From: CAZKMM01 sp964553915
GTDB lineage: Bacteria; RBG-13-61-14; DRUE01
DNA length: 12,189 nucleotides
Direction of reading: 5' to 3'
Assembly: GCA_964553915.1 (NCBI GenBank)
Contig: CAZKMM010000080.1
Span: 1 to 12,189 of the forward strand
Position numbers and translations under genes: made by a program. Below are positions 7,287-12,189 of this stretch, piece after piece; within the stretch, counting starts at the first letter, position 1, and each line of letters starts with the position of its first letter. Under the pieces are notes generated by a model. The model did no database searches. It was not told the origin of the DNA and was given only the letters and a program-made list of their open reading frames with translations.

Positions 7287-7928
7287 ATGAAGAAAATTTT
7301 AAAAGAAAGTCTTTTTTTCTGGCTGGTGGCATTGGGGGGGCTGGTTTTTGGAGGATATTGTCTGGTCCTGTGGGCAGAAAACAAAAACCCTTTTTTAAAC
7401 TTCGGGGTGGTGGAGAACACAAGGATATATCGCAGTGCCCAGCCTGCTCCCTCAGACCTGGAGAAAATGCATAAAGAATACGGGATTAAGACCATTATTT
7501 GTCTGAACGGCAGAGAAGAGGAGCGGATAAAAGAAAAAGCCCAAAAGCTGGGAATAAACCTGGTGGAATTTCGGCTCCGGGCTTCCCGGATTCCTTCGCT
7601 GGAGGCGGTAAAGTCAATTTTCCAAATCCTTTCTGGCAAGGACGCTTCTCTGTTAAAGAAAAAACCCCGGGAGCTGAAAAGCGAGCCAGAGGATTTAAAA
7701 GGGTTTTTGGCTCCTTATTTAATTCACTGCCAGATGGGGGCGGACCGCACCGGTTATATTGTTGCTCTTTATCGGATTTGTTTTCAGGGCTGGGAAGTAG
7801 AAAGGGCTCGCAGGGAGATGCTTCGCTATTTTCATTTGCCGGCTAAATATCCCAGGCTCTGGGAGAGTTTAAATCAGCTGGAGCCGGGGGAGTTTTGTCC
7901 GAAGATAAATTCTCAGTATCAGGGGTAG
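7287..7928 (+). CDS. Membrane-anchored Cys-based tyrosine/dual-specificity phosphatase
   Basis: This 213-residue protein has one N-terminal hydrophobic helix (about 9-29), probably a signal anchor that leaves the catalytic domain outside the cytoplasmic membrane. The domain opens with a beta strand and NTRIYRSAQP (44-53), followed by GIKTIICLNGREEE. The catalytic P-loop is HCQMGADRTG (147-156), with nucleophile Cys148 and phosphate-binding Arg154, as in the CX5R phosphatases. The text after it (IVALYRICFQGWEVERA) matches the helix that follows in bacterial members of this family. A charged insertion of about 20 residues (120-140) precedes the P-loop. No obvious WPD-type aspartate is seen, so the general acid is unclear. 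Its substrate is unknown: phosphoprotein, phosphoinositide-like or other. It lies 3 nt upstream of nadB and probably shares its promoter. Confidence 0.82.
   Translation: MKKILKESLFFWLVALGGLVFGGYCLVLWAENKNPFLNFGVVENTRIYRSAQPAPSDLEKMHKEYGIKTIICLNGREEERIKEKAQKLGINLVEFRLRASRIPSLEAVKSIFQILSGKDASLLKKKPRELKSEPEDLKGFLAPYLIHCQMGADRTGYIVALYRICFQGWEVERARREMLRYFHLPAKYPRLWESLNQLEPGEFCPKINSQYQG
7921..7925 (+). promoter_or_regulatory. Shine-Dalgarno site that fixes the nadB TTG start
   Basis: AGGGG at the very end of the phosphatase gene lies 6 nt before the TTG at 7932. An in-frame TGA (7929-7931) sits directly before that TTG, so no longer start is possible. Confidence 0.6.
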
Positions 7929-7931
7929 TGA

Positions 7932-9539
7932 TTGAAGCAGGAAATAATTGAGACAGATATTCTGGTAATTGGCTCGGGAGTGGCAGGGCTGTTTTTTGCC
8001 CTTAAAGCCAGGGAGCTGGGAAATATTTTAGTGGTAAGCAAGCGTCAGCTCTGGGAATCTTCCAGCTACTATGCTCAGGGCGGGGTTGCCAGTGTGGTTT
8101 CCCAAAAAGATTCTTTTGAAAATCACATCCGGGATACTCTGGAAGCAGGAGCAGGTCTCTGCAAGCCGGAGATTGTGGAGATGGTGGTAAAAAGCGGACC
8201 CGAGCGAATTCAGGAGCTGATCAAATTAGGTGTGCATTTTTCTATGAGGCGAGAAAATGAATTTGACCTGGCTCGGGAAGGAGGGCACAGCCAGCGTCGG
8301 ATTCTGCATTTTCAGGACATCACCGGCAAAGAGATAGAGACGGTTTTACTCAAAAACTGCCAGAAGCATTCCCAGATAAAATTCTTGGAATGGCATCAGG
8401 CAGTGGATTTGATTACCTCTCAAAAGCTGGGGCTGGACGGAGAAAACCGGGTGCTGGGAGCTTATGTGCTGGATTTAAAAACCGGAGAGGTTAAAACCAT
8501 TTCTGCCCGGGCAGTGGTTTTAGCCAGTGGCGGAGCTGGCAAGGTTTATCTTTATACTTCAAATCCTGATGTTGCCACTGGCGATGGAGTGGCAATGTCC
8601 TGGCGAGCTGGGGCTAAAATTGCCAATATGGAGTTTTTTCAGTTTCATCCCACCTGCCTGTATCATCCCCGGGCAAAATCTTTTTTAATCTCTGAAGCGG
8701 TGCGGGGAGAAGGAGCGGTTTTAAGGAAAATAAATGGAGAGCGGTTTATGCCCCGGTATCATCCGATGGCAGAGCTGGCTCCTCGGGATATAGTTGCCCG
8801 GGCAATTGACCAGGAGATGAAAAGTTCCGGAGATGATTATGTGCTTTTGGACCTGCGACCGCTCAAGCCCAGATATTTTAAAAAACGGTTTCCCAATATT
8901 TACCAAAAATTGAAAGAGCTGGGATTTAATCCCTCTAAAGAGCCAATTCCCGTGGTGCCCGCGGCTCATTATATGTGCGGGGGGATTCTCACTGACCAGA
9001 ATGGTGCCACTAATATTGCTGGGCTTTATGCGATTGGGGAGAACGCCTGCACCGGTCTGCACGGAGCCAATCGTCTGGCAAGTAATTCTTTGTTAGAGGC
9101 ACTGGTTTTTGCTCATCGGGCAAGCCGGGCGCTGGAAAAGGAGCTGGGAAAAGTTCAACCGGAAGTTTCCATCCCTCACTGGAAGACGGGTAAAGCGGTC
9201 AGCTCAGATGAATCCGTGGTGGTGAGCCACAACTGGGATGAAATCCGCCGGACTATGTGGAACTATGTAGGAATTGTCCGCACCGATAAAAGGCTGGCTC
9301 GGGCGGAGCGGAGGCTAAAGTTAATTCAGGAGGAAATCCACCAGTATTACTGGGATTTTTTAATTACCGGCGACCTGATAGAGCTGAGAAATATTGCTCT
9401 GGTAGCGGAGCTGATTATTAAATCTGCTCTTTATCGGAAAGAGAGTCGTGGGCTTCATTATAATCAGGACTATCCGGAAACCAAACCGGAATGGCAGAAA
9501 GATACTATCCTGCAAAAGGAGCCCGGCTTTATTGAATAA
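7932..9539 (+). CDS. nadB: L-aspartate oxidase
   Basis: This FAD-dependent enzyme oxidises L-aspartate to iminoaspartate, which NadA condenses with dihydroxyacetone phosphate to quinolinate in de novo NAD synthesis. Either oxygen or fumarate can accept the electrons. The product is 535 residues, the usual family length. Visible are the FAD dinucleotide-binding IGSGVAGLFFALKA (13-26), SSSYYAQGGVASV (43-55), AREGGHSQRRILH (114-126), the second FAD contact AVVLASGGAGKVY (194-206), EFFQFHPTCLYH (234-245), SEAVRGEGAVLR with RFMP, the HYMCGGI segment (346-352), and GLHGANRLASNSLLEALVF (375-393). These active-site motifs separate aspartate oxidases from succinate dehydrogenase flavoproteins, and the REGGHS form supports NadB. 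The start is TTG, fixed by an adjacent in-frame stop and an AGGGG site. nadA and nadC are not in the window. Confidence 0.95.
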   Translation: MKQEIIETDILVIGSGVAGLFFALKARELGNILVVSKRQLWESSSYYAQGGVASVVSQKDSFENHIRDTLEAGAGLCKPEIVEMVVKSGPERIQELIKLGVHFSMRRENEFDLAREGGHSQRRILHFQDITGKEIETVLLKNCQKHSQIKFLEWHQAVDLITSQKLGLDGENRVLGAYVLDLKTGEVKTISARAVVLASGGAGKVYLYTSNPDVATGDGVAMSWRAGAKIANMEFFQFHPTCLYHPRAKSFLISEAVRGEGAVLRKINGERFMPRYHPMAELAPRDIVARAIDQEMKSSGDDYVLLDLRPLKPRYFKKRFPNIYQKLKELGFNPSKEPIPVVPAAHYMCGGILTDQNGATNIAGLYAIGENACTGLHGANRLASNSLLEALVFAHRASRALEKELGKVQPEVSIPHWKTGKAVSSDESVVVSHNWDEIRRTMWNYVGIVRTDKRLARAERRLKLIQEEIHQYYWDFLITGDLIELRNIALVAELIIKSALYRKESRGLHYNQDYPETKPEWQKDTILQKEPGFIE

Positions 9540-9617
9540 AATTTTCCAAAACTTCCCCGGCAAGCCAGCTTAAAAAATCCCGTAAAGTCTTTGGGAGGAA
9601 ATCCGAATTTTATAAAG

Positions 9618-9824
9618 ATGAAATTAAGCGAACAAAGAAAAACTCCCAGATATTATTCTTCTCCCCGCCGGCTTTTATGTTTTATTTGCGGGAAAGAGGT
9701 TGAGCAAGAAATGATTATTGTTGTTAACTATACTCTGGACGAAATGATTTGTATCTGCAGGAAACATTTCCACCATTATTTCTCCCAGACCAGCGAAAGC
9801 CATATTTCCAAGCAGGAGTCTTAA
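9618..9824 (+). CDS. Small Cys/His protein, possible zinc-binding, function unknown
   Basis: I do not recognise this small protein (68 residues from ATG 9618). After a basic, Pro- and Arg-containing N-terminus it has LLCFICGKE and later MICICRKHFHHYF. The CxxC pair (C21, C24), the CxC pair (C45, C47) and the following His residues (H50, H52, H53) could form a zinc-ribbon-like site. Between them lies a hydrophobic strand, EMIIVVNYTLDE. The start is uncertain. A strong GGGAGG sequence at 9593-9598 has no start codon at normal distance; ATG 9618 is 19 nt away, while a TTG at 9591 in the same frame would add nine residues but overlaps the GGGAGG. The gene stands 78 nt after nadB and 54 nt before the next small gene. 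The reading frame is probably real because of its patterned Cys/His content and its position in a tightly packed run. Confidence 0.55.
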   Translation: MKLSEQRKTPRYYSSPRRLLCFICGKEVEQEMIIVVNYTLDEMICICRKHFHHYFSQTSESHISKQES

Positions 9825-9842
9825 CCGCCTTTTGAAATCCTC

Positions 9843-9871
9843 TTGACCTGCCTTAAAATCTTCGCTAACAA
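9843..9871 (+). promoter_or_regulatory. Possible promoter with little or no leader for the small beta-rich protein
   Basis: TTGACC (9843-9848), a 17-nt spacer and TAACAA (9866-9871) are followed by TAAAAAG and then ATG 9879. The -35 matches at 5 of 6 positions; the -10 is weak. The layout copies the stronger promoter before the ycf46-like gene, down to the TAAAAA run between the -10 box and the ATG. The TTG of this -35 could be mistaken for an upstream start codon in the same frame. Confidence 0.35.
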
Positions 9872-9878
9872 TAAAAAG

Positions 9879-10109
9879 ATGCAGGAATATCTTAAAAAGA
9901 AAATTGGCGAAAAGCTGGGAGTTATTCGGGTAGGATTTCCCAAAGAGGTATATTTTGAAGCCCGGCTCAAAGCCCTGGAAAATGATACCGCGGTCTTTGA
10001 AACCGAGCAAGGGGAGGAATTTGCTTTAGGGATAGATAAAATCATTCTAGCGGGAGCACCAGAAAAATCAGAAAAAGAAAAACCCCCACCTGGATTTTTA
10101 AAAGAATAG
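9879..10109 (+). CDS. Small beta-rich protein, possibly Sm-like, function unknown
   Basis: This 76-residue protein is not one I can name. A short helix (MQEYLKKKIGEKL) is followed by alternating hydrophobic strands: VIRVGF, EVYFEARLKALEND, TAVFETEQGEEF, and ALGIDKIILAG. It ends in a charged Pro/Lys/Glu tail. The order of a short helix followed by about five strands, with Asn-Asp in the middle turn and IDKI near the end, resembles Sm-like/Hfq-type barrels. This is a pattern-based inference, not an established match. I chose ATG 9879 over the in-frame TTG 9843 because no ribosome-binding site precedes the TTG and it coincides with a plausible -35 box. It is followed after 2 nt by the phosphoribosyltransferase gene, so the two are almost certainly co-transcribed. 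Confidence 0.65.
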   Translation: MQEYLKKKIGEKLGVIRVGFPKEVYFEARLKALENDTAVFETEQGEEFALGIDKIILAGAPEKSEKEKPPPGFLKE

Positions 10110-10111
10110 AA

Positions 10112-10585
10112 ATGGAACCGAAAAAAATAGACTGGGATGAATACCGAAGGTATTGTCAGCTTCTGGCTAATCGGGCAAAACAGGAATTTAATCCAGAAGT
10201 GGTGGTGGGAATTGCTCACGGAGGAGTAATTGCCGGAGCCACGATTGCTTCTATTCTAAAACTGGATTTTTTCCCGATAAAATTCACCCGGAAAGTGAGC
10301 GAGCGAGTGGTCAGGAAAAAACCAAAGCTGGTGGTTCCACCCACTGCAGAGCTGTCAGGGAAAAAAATCCTTCTGGTGGATGACTGGAGCCAGAGCGGAG
10401 AGACCATCAAGTCTGCTCTTCGGGAGATAAAAAAGCTCAAGCCCGAGGAGGTCAAAACCGCGGTTCTGGTTCGCCGGGGAGAATATGAGCCGGATTATTA
10501 TGCAATTTTCTCCCGTCAGGAAATTATCTTTCCCTGGGAAGAAAGTATAGAGGAAGAAGAGGAAGAGATGGAATTAAAGAAATGA
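10112..10585 (+). CDS. Purine-type phosphoribosyltransferase
   Basis: This 157-residue type I phosphoribosyltransferase belongs to a class that joins a nucleobase to PRPP, releasing pyrophosphate, in cytoplasmic salvage. The PRPP loop is ILLVDDWSQSGET (86-98), with the D90-D91 acidic pair. An early GIAHGGVIAG (33-42) forms the pyrophosphate loop, where family members usually have a P or R. The C-terminal DYYAIFSRQEIIFPWEE is typical of the Gpt/xanthine-guanine or hypoxanthine group, in which Trp stacks on the base. The product ends in an acidic run of glutamates and then KK, which is unusual but not disabling. It starts 2 nt after the preceding small gene without a clear ribosome-binding site and ends 8 nt before mobB. 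The exact base (hypoxanthine, guanine or xanthine) cannot be read from the sequence. Confidence 0.82.
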   Translation: MEPKKIDWDEYRRYCQLLANRAKQEFNPEVVVGIAHGGVIAGATIASILKLDFFPIKFTRKVSERVVRKKPKLVVPPTAELSGKKILLVDDWSQSGETIKSALREIKKLKPEEVKTAVLVRRGEYEPDYYAIFSRQEIIFPWEESIEEEEEEMELKK

Positions 10586-10593
10586 GGTGAGGA
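10584..10593 (+). promoter_or_regulatory. Shine-Dalgarno site of mobB
   Basis: GAGGTGAGGA overlaps the phosphoribosyltransferase stop codon and lies directly before ATG 10594. This is the clearest ribosome-binding site on the plus strand of the window. Confidence 0.6.
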
Positions 10594-11274
10594 ATGATTC
10601 CGGTTATTGCCTTTGTCGGAGAGAAAGGGAGCGGGAAAACCACCATTCTGGAGCAGGTGATAGATTCTCTGGTGGAGCGGGGGAGAAAGGTTGGAGTAAT
10701 CAAACATACCACCCATCAATTTCGGCTGGATTATGCTCAGACTGATACCGCCCGGCTATATCAGGCAGGGGCAAAGATGGTGGCAATTGCTGGAGAGAAG
10801 GGTCTTGGATTTTATGGCAAACTTGAAGAGCCTCTTTCCCCGGAGGCGATGAGGGATTTATTTTTCCCGAAAATCGACCTCATTTTAACCGAGGGATTTA
10901 AAAGCTCAACTCTGCCCAAGGTTCTGGTGACGGTTTCTGGAAAAATTCCTCAGTGGGCAGGAGAGCTTAAAGGATTGATCGCAGTAGTAAGTTCTGAGAC
11001 CACGGATTTAAAAGCAAAGCATTTTCTTCCAGACCAGCTTGAGCCTCTGGTGGATTTACTGGAAGATTATATTAACCGGCTCAGCCGGAAAAGAGAAGTA
11101 AATATTTACCTTGATGGCAGAAAGCTCCAGCTCAAGCCCTTTGTTAAAGATTTATTTTTAAACACCATCACTGCTCTGGTCGGCTCGTTAAAGGAAACCA
11201 GTGATGCCCGCAGAATTCAAATCACCATTGACCTTCCCGAAGGAATTAAAGTAATTGCCCCGGGTGATAAATAA
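10594..11274 (+). CDS. mobB: Molybdopterin-guanine dinucleotide biosynthesis protein MobB
   Basis: MobB is a GTP-binding accessory protein that works with MobA when GMP is attached to molybdenum cofactor. The 226-residue product opens with VIAFVGEKGSGKTT, giving Walker A at 9-16, followed by VGVIKHTTHQF (33-43), the family's conserved Lys-His segment, then DTARLYQAGA (51-60). LILTEGFKSS (97-105) is the characteristic TEGFK signature. Classical MobB is about 170 residues. Here a C-terminal extension of about 60 residues carries VNIYLDGRKLQLKPFVKDLFLNTI and a helix-plus-strand end, a form I believe occurs in MobB of many anaerobes, though I cannot confirm it here. No mobA, moaA or molybdoenzyme gene is visible. 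It is the last gene of the plus-strand run and its stop lies 3 bp from the stop of the convergent acylase gene. Confidence 0.9.
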   Translation: MIPVIAFVGEKGSGKTTILEQVIDSLVERGRKVGVIKHTTHQFRLDYAQTDTARLYQAGAKMVAIAGEKGLGFYGKLEEPLSPEAMRDLFFPKIDLILTEGFKSSTLPKVLVTVSGKIPQWAGELKGLIAVVSSETTDLKAKHFLPDQLEPLVDLLEDYINRLSRKREVNIYLDGRKLQLKPFVKDLFLNTITALVGSLKETSDARRIQITIDLPEGIKVIAPGDK

Positions 11275-11277
11275 TTT

Positions 11278-12189
11278 CTATTCTGGCACCAGTATCAGCC
11301 GGCTCCTTGCCTGCTTTTTGACCTGAGCCGGGTTCATTGTTGCTGTGATATACTCACTGTTAAGCCAGAGCTGGTGCATATCTTGATAGTGAGGGTCAAG
11401 CCAGTTTCCGGACTGGCTTCCATCAATCACGATTTGAGCCTGGTCTGGCTTGTTCAGGTCAATAATATGCCTAAGCACAGGACCGCCCCGAGATTTAAAG
11501 GGATTTTTGCCTGAACCAGTAAAGGGAGCATTTCTTACCACAGATTCAGAACCAAGATGCGGATAAGGTCCCACAGATAAATCCTTAAAAGGACCCATAC
11601 CAAGAGGATGCGACCATTTAATGGTATGGAGCTTTCCCCACTGCCACTGGCTCATATCTTTGCCCAGGTTTTTCTCCAGCCAGCTGATTGCCTGACTTAA
11701 AGATTTCACCAGCATATCATCAATATCTTCCACTTTATCTTTGGTTCGTTTATCATCAAAGAATTCCTGGTTGCCGGTTAAAAGCCAGTATTGAACCGCA
11801 ATGTTAATCCTGCGGTGAGCCAGCCAGGCTTGGTAAAACTCCGGGTCAAGCTCATCAGCCAAAACATTGTCATAAAGCTTGAGCATTGTCGCATAATAAA
11901 TAGTGGTGGCAATGCTTTCGGTATCAGTAAGATAATCCCAGCTTTTCAGATACTGGACTGCTTCTTTTAATCTCGGCTGGTCCGGGGCTTTTTTCTCCAC
12001 TGCCCTGACAATCAAAGGAGCCAGAGCTTCTGCTTCTTTAGAATAAATATCGTTCTGGATTTTTTTCATCTTCTCCACATCCAGCGGAGCCATTTTTTTA
12101 ATCAGCTCTTCAATCCGGCTGGCTCTCCAGCCCGGAGCATAGTTGGAGCCAAAGGTGTAAGGATACCATTCTATATCCACCACTTCATT
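11278..12189 (-). CDS. Penicillin acylase-family hydrolase (partial, N-terminal part off the right edge)
   Basis: This is the C-terminal 303 codons of a gene that stays open to the window edge. Members are N-terminal-nucleophile amidases, usually exported and self-cleaved into two chains, that hydrolyse amide bonds of penicillins, acyl-homoserine lactones or other acylated amines. Visible family landmarks are the early GWRASRIEELI, the QNDIYSKEAEALAPLIV helix, a KSWDYLTDT segment, WQWGKLHTIKWSHPLG, the GGPVLRHIIDL stretch, and the diagnostic SGNWLDPHYQDMHQLWL near the C-terminus. The nucleophile Ser and the signal peptide would lie outside the window, so activity, cleavage and substrate cannot be judged. 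I cannot tell whether it acts on penicillin, lactones or something else. Its stop (TAG) is 3 bp from that of mobB. It is read on the minus strand toward mobB, probably from its own promoter beyond the window. Confidence 0.88.
   Translation of the reverse strand, partial: NEVVDIEWYPYTFGSNYAPGWRASRIEELIKKMAPLDVEKMKKIQNDIYSKEAEALAPLIVRAVEKKAPDQPRLKEAVQYLKSWDYLTDTESIATTIYYATMLKLYDNVLADELDPEFYQAWLAHRRINIAVQYWLLTGNQEFFDDKRTKDKVEDIDDMLVKSLSQAISWLEKNLGKDMSQWQWGKLHTIKWSHPLGMGPFKDLSVGPYPHLGSESVVRNAPFTGSGKNPFKSRGGPVLRHIIDLNKPDQAQIVIDGSQSGNWLDPHYQDMHQLWLNSEYITATMNPAQVKKQARSRLILVPE

Noticed and set aside
8721..9062. 113-residue minus-strand ORF opposite nadB
   Set aside because: It lies opposite conserved NadB active-site codons, without a ribosome-binding site or a family pattern.
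9675..10219. Two overlapping minus-strand ORFs opposite the small genes and the phosphoribosyltransferase start
   Set aside because: They conflict with each other and with better plus-strand genes. Their translations are low-complexity and hydrophobic without motifs, although this is the region where I am least sure.
1..12189. CRISPR arrays, tRNA or rRNA genes, insertion-sequence ends, phage or defence genes
   Set aside because: I saw no direct-repeat arrays, cloverleaf-like segments, transposase or integrase motifs or terminal inverted repeats. Every gene of recognisable family is housekeeping or metabolic.

Overview
The window looks like a compact bacterial chromosome segment. Bacterial signs are an isoleucyl-tRNA synthetase with a C-terminal zinc knuckle, L-aspartate oxidase, sigma70-type -35/-10 boxes, a lipoprotein-like signal peptide and frequent ATGA stop/start overlaps. 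Almost all of it is coding, and the longest stretch without a gene is about 133 bp. There are no tRNAs, rRNAs, insertion sequences, phage genes or CRISPR repeats. I cannot place the organism from sequence alone. A molybdenum-cofactor gene (mobB) suggests molybdo- or tungsto-enzymes, and a chloroplast/cyanobacterial-type Ycf46 ATPase sits in an otherwise ordinary housekeeping context.

Layout. (1) Positions 1-4359, minus strand: ileS, leuD and leuB, read in that order and joined by two 4-nt ATGA overlaps. They probably form one translationally coupled operon for isoleucyl-tRNA charging and branched-chain amino-acid synthesis. leuB runs off the left edge. (2) Positions 4360-4492: a divergent promoter region. 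One sigma70-like promoter faces ileS. A second, near-consensus promoter faces the ycf46-like gene and ends so close to the ATG that its mRNA should be leaderless. (3) Positions 4493-6345, plus strand: a Ycf46-family AAA+ ATPase overlapping a small cupin gene by 4 nt. (4) Positions 6415-7200, minus strand: an unrecognised secreted, probably lipid-anchored protein, convergent with the cupin gene. (5) Positions 7287-9539, plus strand: a membrane-anchored Cys-based phosphatase and nadB (NAD synthesis). (6) Positions 9618-11274, plus strand: a small Cys/His protein, a small beta-rich (possibly Sm-like) protein, a purine-type phosphoribosyltransferase and mobB. (7) Positions 11278-12189, minus strand: the C-terminal part of a penicillin-acylase-family hydrolase, converging on mobB with only 3 bp between stop codons.

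The gene set is mostly metabolic: Leu/Ile synthesis and charging, NAD synthesis, nucleobase salvage and molybdenum cofactor. I see no defence or mobile system. The features most worth checking are the recurring promoters with little or no leader, the Ycf46-cupin pair, the two uncharacterised small proteins upstream of the phosphoribosyltransferase, and the unusual leuB-like dehydrogenase subfamily linked to ileS.
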